This document shows positions 21,620 through 32,697 of a DNA stretch of 64,000 nt, one piece after another. The stretch is from Oscheius onirici. Taxonomy: Eukaryota > Nematoda > Chromadorea > Rhabditida > Rhabditidae. How positions within the stretch are numbered: the first letter of the stretch is position 1; each line of letters starts with the position of its first letter. Location: positions 9,920,001-9,984,000 of the forward strand of contig OW051473.1 of the NCBI GenBank assembly GCA_932521025.1. The letters are read 5' to 3'. The position numbers and the translations under genes are program-made. Under the pieces are notes generated by a model, which saw nothing but the letters and a program-made list of their open reading frames with translations, had not been told where the DNA came from and ran no database searches.

Positions 21620-22860
21620 GCTACTTGTCAAGTTTTGTCAAGATTTTTCCAATAAACACTCGAAAAGCAACTTTCAATGTTTTTGCTAAAACAGCACGAA
21701 TTGTTGTAGTTATTTTGAAGTTTTTAAACAAAGAGTTTTTTCGCTTTCAAGCCATTGTGTTCCAAAGAAGCAATCTGTCCTTCAAGCGATCTCGTGTCCA
21801 TACTAGGAGCAAGAAAACGCGGCCATCAGTGCTTCAAGGGTGTTTCATACTGTCCCGATCTTTTAGTCAAGCTCACTAGTATTTTTTGATCCTGATTACG
21901 CCTGAGAGAATACCCTCTCTTATTAAAACGCTAGGGTCACCTGAAGTGTATTTCGAACTTTCCCCTGGGCACTGTTAAAATGCGAATCTGAGGGCAAGTG
22001 TTTTATCGAAATTTTGCGAGGAATCAGGTTACCACGTCCGTTTTTCGAAATAATCCCCTTTCATTGTTTTCAAGTCCCTCTATGGTTTGGCACTCTGAAG
22101 CCGCAGGTAACAAGTTATGTCCTGTCAAGAATTTAGGCAACAACTGTTGTAGGAGTATGAAATGGGGTACGACGTCGTCAGACGACGAAGTCGGGGCTGG
22201 TCTAAACTATTAAAGTTCTATGGTGTCTGTGATTCTGTTTGTGTTTGTCCGTAACCTCGAACAAGTCAAAACGAGTCAGGTAAAGTTTTGTCGAGAATAG
22301 ATTGTAACTTTTGAACTTAAAGTAAATGTTCGCTCAAGTTGTAGTTGATTCAGTTTGAGAACGTACCGCTTGACTGGGGAAGTGATAATAAGAGATAGGT
22401 TGACTAGGGTACGGATCAGAAAGGAAGAAAAGAGATCGGTTGAGTAGGGAACGGGGACTGATAGACTGAGCAGTGAAAACTCAAAGTAATTCAAAAACTC
22501 AAAGTAAAACTCAAAGTCCTAAGCGTTAGTCGTCTGTCAATGTATTCATAACTGACGCCTGCGCATCCAGTCTTTAAAAGTTGTGCAGTAGTTCTTCGCG
22601 ACGCTTTTGGCTCGCCCGCCACTTACACGGTATATTGGTCGTAAAGACCTGTCTCCTCAACTTTTTTGATCAGCTCACATCACTTATGAAACCTCTGGGC
22701 AATCTGACTTTGTGGGAAGTAGCGACCACAGTCCCTTGAGAACGGAAATCTTTCTGTCCCGACATACCATTTCAAGGATTTTTACTGGTTTAAAAACGTC
22801 TTTTCCGTTACTCAAAAGAGATGTGATGAAAGCTCTCCTAGGACTTTTCGACTCGACGCC
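21620..22860. other. No supported gene
   Basis: AT-rich DNA with scattered short frames. It may be intron or intergenic between the minus-strand blocks on either side. Confidence 0.4.
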
Positions 22861-22871
22861 CAAGAATACGG

Positions 22872-23080
22872 GCTCCGATCTGGCCAACAGGAACATCGTC
22901 CGGCGTTTGGTTGCTGTCAGCATCAGCATCCTTTTTGTTGTCAAGGGGTCCATCCTGCACGTTAGAGTGAGCCACGATCTCCTCCTCCTCCTCCTGTCGA
23001 GAGGACTGTCGTAGGCAAAGTCTTCATCGAAAATTTCGTCATCCTGACCATTGATCTCCTAGTCACCGACGGCTCTAACG
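22872..23080 (-). pseudogene. Inverted partial copy of the innexin tail
   Basis: The minus strand matches 19764-20112 of the innexin at about 85-90% by eye. It covers the segment before the acidic tract (GQDDEIFDEDFAYDS here, GQDDDIVDEDFGYDS there) and the segment after it (DNKKDADADSNQTPDD in both). The roughly 150-bp acidic repeat between them is reduced to about 14 bp of GGA units, a stop codon interrupts the start, and the two halves are out of frame. Confidence 0.8.
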
Positions 23081-23623
23081 ATTTCTCGCAGATATTTCTG
23101 TAGAAAATCGCCCTTCTCTTGTTGAGCTTGTGGACACGGAGACAAGTCGAGATGAAGCGCTTACGCGTGGACGAACAGTCAGATTGAAGATCCCAAACCT
23201 ATTCCAAAGATTGTGTGATTTGCACGAGAAGCGCGCCAGAGAAGGACTGCTATCTGGACGAAGAAGAGCAACAACCTTCTAAAAAACTATCGACAAGGCT
23301 CCTGTATTGACCCACTGGATGCTGTTGGCTGAACCTAAAGGTTAGAGTTAGCTAAGTAAGCTTTAGCTCAAATAGCGGAAAAAAATATAAGAACTTTATG
23401 ATGTGATCAAATAAAAAGAAGAAAGAACGATAGATGACAATGAAGAAGGCTGGTAGCAACGAGACGACTTGACTCGGAAGGGGATTGTACTTTTCGACTC
23501 GACGCAAGCTGGAAAATATGCGTTTGAGCTAGCTTCGAAAAATAAGGCGTTTTATACGAAAGCTCTCTTAGTTTCAAAAGAAAGGAACCATCACTATAAC
23601 TGAGCTATTGAGGAACTGCCTAC

Positions 23624-24241
23624 CTCCTGGTTGTTGTCTGAAAAATCCAAATGGTCGCCATCCATCGCCTCCTCCAGATCCTGGAACTGTAACTTTTAAG
23701 AACGGAACAAACTGAATTGTGGCGTTGTTGATTCGGGCACAAAGTCGTTGAAACGAAATTTGCCCTTTTTTTTACTCGGTTTTGAAAATATGGAAAACTC
23801 CTACCTCCTGACGGTCCGCATTGCCGTCGTTGAACGGCTCCACTATGTCAGCATTCTCGTCACCTTCGCGGCCTACAGCCTGATTGTTGACGGGACGATC
23901 CATGTGGTCCTCGTCCATCGGCTCATCCAAGTCCTGGAAATGTGTCCCTTTTGGTAACGGAACAAAGTGAATCTCTTTGCATTTCTGGCCTTCTTGATTT
24001 TGAAACCAAGTCGTCACCTAACACATTTTCTAAAACTTAAAAAAAAATTACCTGATCGTGGTCGGGAAGATCGACCTCGGCGCCCTCTGCGTCCTGGTCC
24101 TCCTCTCCGGGCTGATCATCCTCTCCAGCCTGGGAGGCCTGGACTCGTTTGAAGTGCTAAAATGGTTTCAGTTATATATGTACCTATTTGACAGCTTACG
24201 GGGATCGCTCTCTGCCGGCGACGGGGACGGCGACCCACCAT
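23624..24241 (-). CDS. Acidic repeat protein, N-terminal exons
   Basis: Exons: up to 24200, 24156-24052, 23933-23805 and 23680-23624. From the ATG at 24241-24239 the chain begins with a basic stretch (MVGRRPRRRQRAIP) and continues acidic (GEDDQPGEEDQDAEGAE). The last two exons are related units: DLDEPMDEDHMDRPVNNQ and DLEEAMDGDHLDFSDNNQ, each starting right after a CCAG acceptor and ending before GTAGG. Exon duplication is therefore likely. Phases are consistent from the second exon on. The start is uncertain because a different ATG at 24308 gives a longer first exon in a non-matching phase. No domain recognised; possibly nuclear. Confidence 0.5.
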
Positions 24242-24696
24242 CACGAAAGAGCCGTCGAGAAAGTGTGCTCTGCAGGCTGGTGAAAGCCCTGCGGAGCCCC
24301 TCACTCATTTATCATCCTCAGTGATCTGGCTAGCTGGTCAGTGCATCGTTTTTTTTCGTAAACAGGGGGCCCGGTCTCTCCAATACCGTTCTCATTTTTT
24401 CACTCATTCACTGATTAATTATACTGAAACTCCAGTGATTGTTTAGAACAGCTCATTGTCCGGTCCAATAGGCGAAATCATTCTCCAGGACTCTAAAATG
24501 CATACGATACAAGCCTTTGCAGCTGCCAACCAGACAGTTTCTTTCAGCCAGACGCGGCTTCTTTGATTTTGCACTTTTGCAAATGCTGTCCTCGACATGG
24601 CCTCACAGTTTTCTGGGCGGACCCAGTCTTTTCCATTTCACAGGATCAGAGGCGCATCATTCAATCTAACACAGTTAGCTTCAACAGATTGGACAT

Positions 24697-24770
24697 ATGC
24701 TGCCAGATAGCTCAGTGGTAGAGCAGTTGAGTTGCAATGAGACAGTTCCCGTGTTTGAGAACCGGCTGGT
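24697..24770 (+). repeat. tRNA-like sequence (degenerate)
   Basis: A perfect D-arm, GCTC-AGTGGTA-GAGC, forms a good box A. The anticodon stem does not pair and the T-arm (CCGTGTTTGAGAACCGG) is imperfect. It is probably a tRNA-derived repeat or pseudogene. Confidence 0.45.
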
Positions 24771-25194
24771 CCAATGGTTTTTCCTTTACCTCTGTGTCGA
24801 GAACGTTACAGCTGACTGTCCGACGAGGGGATATTAGGTGATTATCAACAGGTGCTCCAACCCTGACCAGGGAAGGCTTTCACACCCTAAGATAATCAAT
24901 TAGAATTCGGTTGTTATGTGTTCACTCCAAGCGTCCCATTTAACTTTCGGAGCGGGATCGCGTCACGTTCTCTCTATTTTTCTGCCTCTCTCCGACCGAC
25001 TATAGCTCTCAGTTGACCAATCTCTCTACGAAAGAGTCTGTTTCTCTAATTCAGGAGAATAAACAAGCAAAGATTAGCAAGTTCGTGGCACGACCCTGGG
25101 GGCGAAGTCAGTAGTTTTGGTCTCAGCGGACACTTGACCAGATCACTCTCTATCGAACACCTGCTGCATTTTTCCATTCCTCTGTCCGTGTTAC

Positions 25195-25428
25195 TGTACC
25201 TTGCAGTCTCTGAGGCAATTTGCACTTTTATCTTTATCTATGTCTTCTTTTGATATCTGACAGACGTAACTCACTCTCTTATCCGCGCCTTCTAAGACAG
25301 TCTTTCAAGCTTCCAGAGGGGGTCTTCCAAAAATCTGTTTTTTTATATGACCCATGTTAACAGTCACTAGCAAAGGAACCAAAGAAGCCTAATTGTCAGC
25401 TGAAAAAGGCGGGATCATTCGAGACCAT
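25195..25428 (+). repeat. Dispersed repeat shared with 18380-18618, copy 2
   Basis: Same orientation and order of blocks as copy 1. Just upstream, GACCCTGGGGGCGAAGTC (25093-25110) matches GGGGGCGGAGTC near 12200, which looks like a primer-binding-site-type remnant after an LTR. Confidence 0.6.
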
Positions 25429-25800
25429 AATTATCTGCTTTCTGGCTTTTGCAATCTTCCACAGACAAAGCTCGATCCCATTGGCAGTTTCCCTCTTGCT
25501 GGATACGATAACAGCCTCTTGCAGCTGCGGCAGCTGGCCAATTCTTTTCTCCAGACGCTGAACCGATTTTTACCGTTCCCGACTTTGGACTTTTATATGT
25601 GCCACGTGCTACAATTGGCCTCAGTTTTGGATGGAGTCGTCTACTCCTCCACTCTAAATCAGAGCTGCCTCATTTTGTGGCTGCCGCTCAGTACGATCGG
25701 TCTTATTCTTGCTCTCTGCCTTAGTCTCCCGTCTGCTTCTAAAACCATCCGCATCTTGGCTCAGTCCTTGTCTATCCAAAGTCTCACAATCAGCTTGTAG
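25393..25800 (+). CDS. Open frame with a hydrophobic segment, unrecognised
   Basis: A 135-residue frame. From about residue 10 it runs beyond the repeat and contains LPQTKLDPIGSFPLAGYD, several Leu-rich helices and a strong membrane-like segment (LILWLPLSTIGLILALCLSL) near the C-terminus. No splice partner was identified. It may be an exon of a membrane protein gene. The N-terminus overlaps the repeat, so the listed start is unlikely to be the true one. Confidence 0.3.
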   Translation: MSAEKGGIIRDHNYLLSGFCNLPQTKLDPIGSFPLAGYDNSLLQLRQLANSFLQTLNRFLPFPTLDFYMCHVLQLASVLDGVVYSSTLNQSCLILWLPLSTIGLILALCLSLPSASKTIRILAQSLSIQSLTISL

Positions 25801-25884
25801 ATGAAGTTCTCCATTCAACTGCCTCAATTTGGGTTCTTTCTGATGGGCTTCCTGTTCAAAAAAAAGCTGAGATACAGAAGAGAG

Positions 25885-25940
25885 ATGATGCTAGTGTCAA
25901 TCTAAAAGGTCCCAAGTTCAATTCCCGCTTCGGCAATGGT
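25885..25940 (+). repeat. tRNA-derived repeat fragment
   Basis: GTCCCAAGTTCAATTCCCG (box B) follows GCTAGTGTCAATCTAAAAG, as in the copies at 4010 and 26864. Confidence 0.4.
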
Positions 25941-26863
25941 CGCCGTCGCAAGACGGCGCAGAGCTTGGTTCACAGGTCCCTCTAAGAATACCTGCCGTTG
26001 ATTCGGATAGAAACTTTAATTTTACCTTATGCAAAAACAGCCGTGTCCTCGGTATCTGACAAGCGTACGTTGCCAAAAATCATCTATGAATACGAGCAAT
26101 ATATTAATCCCACAGCGACTACCAGTTTCCGTTCCTTTCGGAGTATTAGACCCCACAGTTGCAGTCTGTTACTGACTCTTAGCCCTGAAAAAACGGCTGG
26201 GTTCCTGACATCTGAGAGGGGGTTCAGGGGGATCCATTAGTATTCGGTGCTGGGCGGGCGCGCTCCAAAAAATGGACATTTTGAGATGCTCCTTGGGGAG
26301 AGCAACAGGCATTCAAAGCAGCGATTCTCTAGAAGTATCTCTCGCTGCTGTTTTTTGTCTGCCCGAATGGTCTGAAGCAATCGGTAACTTTCTGGTTTTT
26401 TTCTCAGATCAGGAGCAGCTGGTCAAAGTTTTCTTCACGCTGCACTGACAGGTGCTCCTGGAGGAAAAGTCCATCGTTAATTTCCCATCTATTGTCTTGT
26501 TTCAGGGAATCAATGGCTTGGAAAAAGTACCTGTTAGCAGTAGTTGCTCAATAAACAAAGTTTCAAACAATATTGTGATCTGTTTTTCTCCTCCTGCATT
26601 AAGAAATCTATTTTAAATTGTCTTTGGGTCTCTTGCAGAGACTGATAGTTTGAACGCCGCGACAAGTGATTTCCAGTCTTCATCCTCGTCTGGTTAATTA
26701 ATGGCGTGGGTTGCGTACTTTTGTCTCCTCTATTGTTGATCTTTTGCATCCTACAGAAAACACGTCGTGCCAAATTTAAAGCTCATTAAGACGGCAACTA
26801 CTTAGCTACCAAAAGCCTAAAACCAATATAATTTCTGACAAACTACGACGTACTAAAAGAAGC

Positions 26864-26935
26864 GAGATAGCGCAGTGGTAGGAGGCGCCAGCGTCAATCT
26901 GAAGATTCTATGTTCAATTTCCGCTTCTGTCCAAC
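26864..26935 (+). repeat. tRNA-derived SINE-like element
   Basis: Box A (TAGCGCAGTGGTAGGAGG) and box B (GTTCAATTTCC) are at tRNA spacing, and the ends AGAAGCG and CGCTTCT pair. The D-arm and anticodon arm do not fold properly relative to those ends, so it is not a normal tRNA. It shares CCAGTGTCAATCT-like sequence with 4010 and 25885. Confidence 0.5.
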
Positions 26936-27148
26936 CAAGGTATCCATCCTTCCAAAAAAAAAGTGCTGCAATCCCTTTTTTGAATCTACCAAGCTCAAAT
27001 CCTCCCTATCATCCATTTTCTCAACATCTTGCTTGTCAGACCGTTCTCGTGATCTAATTTCCCACTTCTGTATTCTTTGCCGTTTATAGGCCAATAAAGC
27101 GACTAGCTCTGTCGACACTACACGTCTCCTCCCATTCTCAGAAGAAAG

Positions 27149-28139
27149 ATGAACCTTCAAGCAGCCGTTACGGAGCTGGAACTCCAAGTTGGAGAGTCAG
27201 TATCTTTTCCAAAATATACACTTTTGGGGTCTGATTTTCAGATCAAACTGCTCTTTTAATCGTGTTTTTTTCAGTGACACACTCGTTGTCAAAGTTCCAA
27301 CAAACATCTTCGACAGACCGGTAAGAACGAGCCTTCTACATTTTTATACACTTTTAAGAACATCGACGAGATTAAGACGCTGTCGGAGAGACGCTGTCGG
27401 AGAGGATGGAGAAATATGTGAAAGGATATGATGGACCTGAGTCTACCGAGGTATGTTTCCGAGCAGTTATAGTTCATTTTCAACAAAGAGCCGAACCCTT
27501 GACCTTGCGGACACACCGGCGCGCCTCCAGACATTTTGCTTCTGGTACGTGGATAAAAATCTGCTGGTCTTTCCAAAATTCATCATGGTTTTCCGCGCGA
27601 TTATTGTAATTCGTGTCGAGAATCCTGAACAGCCTCGCATGAGCTATTCATATACCGCTCTTTGTTGGAAATGAACCGCTTATTTTTGCTTACATTTCTG
27701 AGAAATTCTTGCGTTTATAGGCCAAATCTGCCGAAGACACGACTGTGAAGGAGAACGCAGCGGACGTCAAGGTTGAAGAAACGGAAACTTGTGAGTTATT
27801 TTCAAGACATTCATAGTGCCGTCAGCCTTGAATCAATATATGAAGACGGACAAAATTCAGTAACCAGTAAAATTTCCAGCCTTCCCAGTCCGTTACTATC
27901 CGCCGCAGATATCCAGCTTTTCGGAGTACATCGCGGCTTTGAAGAAAAGAAATACGCTAGGCCCCAGATACGGAGGCAATTACGAGGAACGGGTAATGCT
28001 TCACAACTTCCACAACATGGCCTCGGAGGCGAGGAGAGAGCTTGATCATTTATGGAAGCTTGAATACTGCGATGAAGTGAAGGCCTACATGTTTGCTGCG
28101 CATCCCAAGCTGCTACGTTTCCTACACCAACGAAATTGA
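27149..28139 (+). CDS. Unrecognised protein; frame broken by a 14-bp tandem duplication
   Basis: Exons 27149-27195, 27275-27320, 27359-27450, 27721-27790 and 27880-28139 have matching phases if the third exon holds a single copy of ACGCTGTCGGAGAG. In this sequence that 14-mer is duplicated exactly (27377-27390 and 27391-27404), which shifts the frame and creates an early stop (ATGTGA). The N-terminus begins MNLQAAVTELELQVGD, the middle is acidic and Lys-rich, and the last exon (YYPPQISSFSEYIAALKKR through a helical end) has no recognised domain. It is either a young pseudogene, an allele, or an assembly artefact. Confidence 0.5.
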
Positions 28140-29295
28140 TCGCTTGGAAACTCGGTTTTGATCCCAGCGAACTGTCACGTCAAGCTGTACAGGTTTGTGG
28201 ATGTCTTGACGTAAAAATATTCACTCTTTTTAGAATCGTGGTATGCAATAATGAAACATGGACCATCCCAAAGTCACTCACCAAATAATTGTCCCCTTTC
28301 TATCAGCCATCCTACTGTCTAAGCCCTCCCTTCCAGTTCCCATTTTCTTTAGAAAGCAGTAACTTTTTATGACTATATGCTCTTTTGTCATCCCTTTCAA
28401 CAATAATAAACGTAGTAGCCTCTGTACTGTCGTTACACAAAGTTTCATCTGAACAAGTTCCATTGGAGACAGTGCTAAGTCCGAGCTGTAACATGTTAAG
28501 AAACACAAAAACGTCGAAAGCAAGTTCACTAAAACGTGTGATGAGTGGTACGATGTTAAACTGTCACTCGAGCAGAAACTTGGTGAAGACAACGATCCTT
28601 CTCAATTTATAGTCTCAGCGGTGCGACTGTTTTTGGCAGCATATGGCCAATCTATTGAGGCTAACTGTGTTAGAGAAACAGAGAAAACCTGACGCGATCC
28701 CGCTCCGCTGCAGGCACCGTATTCGAATAATGCGCCTCTGGTCCAGAGAAGAGGAAAAGACCTCGAGAAAGCTCTTGTCCTCTTGAATCTTCAAGGACGT
28801 TGTTGAACGAACTTTCGTTGGGTTGGACCTCTTGAATCAGATCGAGTACTTTTTCCCGTTGTTTTTTTCAGCTTTGCTAGAGGCTGTTGCTGTCGACGTA
28901 ATGAGTTTGCAGCAACTATTCATTGGTTCCGTGTAAAACACATCTAGTTAACAGTAAAAGGTTGGGATTCAGAAGAGAACAGTTACCGCGAAAGAGAGTT
29001 GATGGGGGGGGGGGGGGGGGCACCGCATGAATGATCGGCCGAGGGAGTGAGTACAACTGTATACGAAAGTTGAAAGATGTGAGGTTGTACTTCGATAAAC
29101 TTTAAAGTTTTAACTTGTTTCAAGGTCAGAGACGAGCTGTGAGGCATAACTCCTTTCAGGTGCGGGTGCTTTCTGAGGGGCCAGGTTGCTTCAGCGATTC
29201 ACAACGACGCCACAGTCTAACTGTAGCAAGCCGGTCGTTTTGGTCTTTTGAAGATTTCTGGCGTTGACTCTCTTTGTAAAAATTATTGTTCAACA
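28140..29295. other. Intergenic with repeat fragments and a G17 run
   Basis: 28633-28742 carries, inverted and interrupted, a sequence found at 24645-24705 (GCTAACTGTGTTAGA, ATGCGCCTCTG). A run of 17 G lies at 29004-29020. Confidence 0.5.
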
Positions 29296-29322
29296 TTTAT
29301 TCATAGAGCAGCTTCAACAAGT

Positions 29323-29578
29323 TTATCGTCCCCAGATGGGTCCAATCTGCTGCCATTTGTTGGTGAATCGCTTCATGTTTCTGGGCCATCTTTCGAAAAG
29401 AGCTGCTTCACTCACGGGCTCCATGCTTTCCATCAGCTCGGAGAGAATTCTATACTTTTTTGATGGACTATATAGTCAGAAACTACCTGTCACTGACGTC
29501 CTCTTCCGCATACGAACACGCTACAAAGGTGTGAAGAAGTACCAAAGCCAGGATGAGCAGATAGAACTTGGTCATCAT
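29323..29578 (-). CDS. Neuropeptide precursor, W(X6)W-amide (myoinhibitory / allatostatin-B) type
   Basis: Two exons, 29578-29487 and 29449-29323, joined across a 37-nt intron, encode 72 residues. Residues 1 to about 24 form a clear signal peptide (MMTKFYLLILALVLLHTFVA). A dibasic site, Lys-Arg, follows at residues 56-57. The remaining 14 residues end in Gly-Arg just before the stop, so cleavage and amidation would give FTNKWQQIGPIW-amide. Two Trp separated by exactly six residues with a C-terminal Trp-amide is the signature of the myoinhibitory/allatostatin-B peptides, which act on G-protein-coupled receptors. Only one peptide copy is present, and the spacer between the signal and the KR site is acidic. 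AATAAA lies about 22 nt after the stop. The frame assignment is firm; the peptide identity is inferred. Confidence 0.65.
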
Positions 29579-29889
29579 CCTGAAAGCGGAGAGAATAGTT
29601 TAAAGACTGAACAAGAGAGCGGATAGAGGAGTACAAGTGGAATACTTGCGAGAGAGGGATTATTCTCTTTTTACGATCATGCTCTGCCGTCATAATTTGG
29701 AAAACAGGAAGAAGAGTAGAGAGCAGTCATCCGTCTTGACCTTCATTTTTAATTATTGACCTCATGAGACAAGACTACCCAATGTGATTCAGACGTCTTG
29801 ACGCAGAAATGGGACCCCTAATCTGGTTATTTGCTTGCATATAGATGGGGTTTGTTAAAAAAAAAAAAAGCTAGACAAAAATGCAACAA

Positions 29890-29920
29890 GTTAGACAGCG
29901 GCGTCGTTGTCGCCACAGGG
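29890..29920 (+). repeat. 39-bp palindromic-end element, single partial copy
   Basis: Core GTTAGACAGCGGCGTCGTTG, right end degraded (TCGCCACA). Called plus when the core reads TTAGACAG...CGTCGTTG. Confidence 0.7.
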
Positions 29921-30905
29921 TCAAAAGACTGGATGAAAGAGAAGAGAGCAAATTGTGTCCAAGTGGAAGGTCGTGAAGTGGGAATGACTAAGAAACGAGG
30001 TTGTGTAACTGACACAAAGTTCTTGGTGGTTCGTCATAGCACCGGAACTGGGGGCAAACGGGTGCGAGACGAGAGACCTCCTTGCATGATGACAGACGAG
30101 TTTAATTGGTAGGTACTGGTTTCAGTGTGGGGGAAAGGGCTACTCTATTCTTATTCCAGTCTGTTCTTGACGCAGGTGATACTGATCACTGCTGCGTTAA
30201 ACCAGAAAAAACGACTTGCGAAATTCGGTAATGGCACCTGGTTTCAGGAATCTCGCCGCATTTTCCATGGCATCTGATCTCTGCCAGTACGTTTTGAAGA
30301 TAATTAAAGAACACTCAGGTTCGACCAGTAACCTGCATTCTCGATATTTTCTCTCAAACATGTGTAATGTCGATGTACGGTAGATTCAAGAAATTTCACT
30401 GCGTAAGAGAAAATTCTAAGGAATAGAAGAAGGAATTCTAGAATTTTCATGTAGTCTCCCGTCTTAGAGAAGATCAGGCTCAAAAGCGGATCAAAACGCT
30501 CCAAGCTCTACATCACGAAAACTTTGAAACTATGGCGAATGGAAAGTGTGGGAGGCAATCTAACAAAAAGTTCTAATCTTCTTAGTAGAGCACACATTTT
30601 CGAATTTCAGCTGACAGAATTCAGCTGAAGAAAGGAGTTCAGTGGAAATTTGGAGTGACAGAATCAGGGGACTGACAGAATCTAAGCAATTTCTACTGCC
30701 GCCCATATGGTAATGTAGTCCGAACCGCCCCAAAAAGGAAACCTTTTCCAGAAAGAACATCTGAGAATGTCCCGAAGGAGGTGAGGGTGTGACGGAGAAT
30801 ATGATAACAAGAAACCCAATACCAACCTTACATGACTGAAACCAAAGGGATCGACATAGTTTGCAATGTACTCAGAATTATCGAGAGAGGGAGATTGTTT
30901 ATAGG

Positions 30906-30944
30906 GCCACAACAACGCCACTGTCGAGCTGTATTGACTGTGGT
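30906..30944 (-). repeat. 39-bp palindromic-end element, single copy
   Basis: GCCACAACAACGCC...GACTGTGGT, full length. Confidence 0.75.
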
Positions 30945-31648
30945 ATTGGAAAGTTATAGAGGAAAGAAAAAAACTAGTCGCGACTATTCTCAGCCTTCCG
31001 ATTTGTATTAATAGAAAAACGGAAAACAAAAGGAAATAGACTTTTACTGCCGAGAGCGTAGGAGGATCTGACGCTACATTTTCCATCCTATTTACTCAAG
31101 AATACTACTCGCATCACGTTGTAGGTATTGGGTTTTGGGAAGCAATGTCTCCATGGCTGGGGATATTGGAACGGAACCGGACCCTATGCTACAAAGATTT
31201 ATGCGTAGGCCACAGAGATGAGGAAAACTATAATTTAGTCGCAGAGAATGCTTCCGTGTAGCATGGAAAACAGAGATTTTTTGCGGGCACAGAATGAGAT
31301 TAAGATACGACCAGACTGATCCAGTCAAAGAAGAGAGTATGGTTTAAGGTGAAGAGCAAATTGGATTAGACGATTTTGACGTAGATGAAAGGACAATGTG
31401 ACAGACTGAGAACACTGACCGTCTGCAGATTAGAGTGTTCTCTTCGATCGAAGCTGTCATTTGACTGGCCAATTCACGTTCAACCAAACAGATCGAGAAA
31501 ATCGAGGACTTACACTCGTTTTAGATTATTGTTAAGACCTCCTAGTCAAAGATCGCGAATATGTTAGTCATACAACTTGTTCTTCGGTAGAAATCGAAGA
31601 ATCTTTTACATAAATGAGTCTTTCAAAGAAATTTGTCAGGTCAGGATT

Positions 31649-31735
31649 TATCCCAGAATTTTCAGGAGACAGTCGCGTCGTTCTGGCCATAATATCTTTG
31701 CCACAGTTACAGCGAGACAGCCGCGTCGTTGTGAT
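31649..31735 (+). repeat. 39-bp element, pair about 51 bp apart
   Basis: Copies end at about 31687 (left part degraded) and run 31700-31735. Both read GACAGYCGCGTCGTT. Confidence 0.7.
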
Positions 31736-32055
31736 TTGTACCGGGATTACTTTCACTTTAACTTACAAGCCAAGAATGTTCACATTGTTTCTTCCCGACT
31801 TTCAACACTGACTGATATTCCATATGCCTGTGTAGAGAGTTCGTTTTTCGATATTCCGAAAACTAGAAGCATCAGTCTGCAACATTTATAAACCAGATTC
31901 CAGTTACCATGAAGGCATAGACAAATGTCGCATGATCGAAGAACTTGCTGAAAGGCCGTGTACTGCAACTTTGATAAGGAAGATTTATCAGAAACCTAAA
32001 TGATCCATTAGCTCTAAAGAATGAAGAATGTGCTCTTGACCAGGAACATGGTTTC

Positions 32056-32146
32056 TAGGAACCGTAAACTTTTAGACAGTCGCGTCATTGTGGCCATCCA
32101 AAAACTAGTTACAGTCACGATAGTTAGACAGTCGCGTCGTTGTGGT
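32056..32146 (+). repeat. 39-bp element, pair about 53 bp apart
   Basis: Copies end at 32094 and 32146. Both carry TTAGACAGTCGCGTC then TTGTGG. Confidence 0.75.
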
Positions 32147-32670
32147 AAGGTGTATTTCAGCAGCATCTTGTGGGTCAACCCCTTCAACTATTGGTTTCCC
32201 ATCGACTATTTCTTGCATGGGACAAGTATCTTAAAAATAGGTCCTGTTGTAACTTTTTTAAACGAATCTATTCTCGTAACAAGGAAAGATATTCCTGCTG
32301 CAAACTTTGTACCTTACAAACTCTGATTGCAACCAGCCATGACCCTTTGTTGGTTCTTTGCTCGAACTCGCAGGGAGAGATCATGTTGTGATCTCAAACA
32401 GCAGAGAACCCAGTTGGCTCAATGTCATTCAAAGGGGAAGAAGTTTTTACTGAATAGGTTTTGTTGCCCCCGCTGTTCCGGAAAGCAGTACTGTGAAAGT
32501 TCATTTCCGATCACAAATCTCTTCCCACGATCATGTTCCGGGCCGTTTAATGTTTGCTTGAAAGCTCAGACACAATACACGTGTAGACCAAAATATTGAA
32601 TTAGGTTCCTAAAAACAGGAGTGGTGACGTATTTCCGGAAAATACTTGTCATGTGTGAATGTTACTTGTG

Positions 32671-32697
32671 GCCACAACGACGCGACTGTCTAACTGC
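32671..32697 (-). repeat. 39-bp element, truncated copy
   Basis: GCCACAACGACGCGACTGTC then TAACTG; the other end is missing. Confidence 0.7.

Noticed and set aside
25430..25800. Prominin- or tweety-like membrane protein
   Set aside because: Only a generic hydrophobic segment is shared; no diagnostic cysteine or motif pattern could be matched.
26864..26935. Functional tRNA with a UCA anticodon that could read the in-frame TGA codons
   Set aside because: The anticodon stem does not pair, the base before the supposed anticodon is not U, and the same sequence recurs as partial repeats. It is a SINE-like element.
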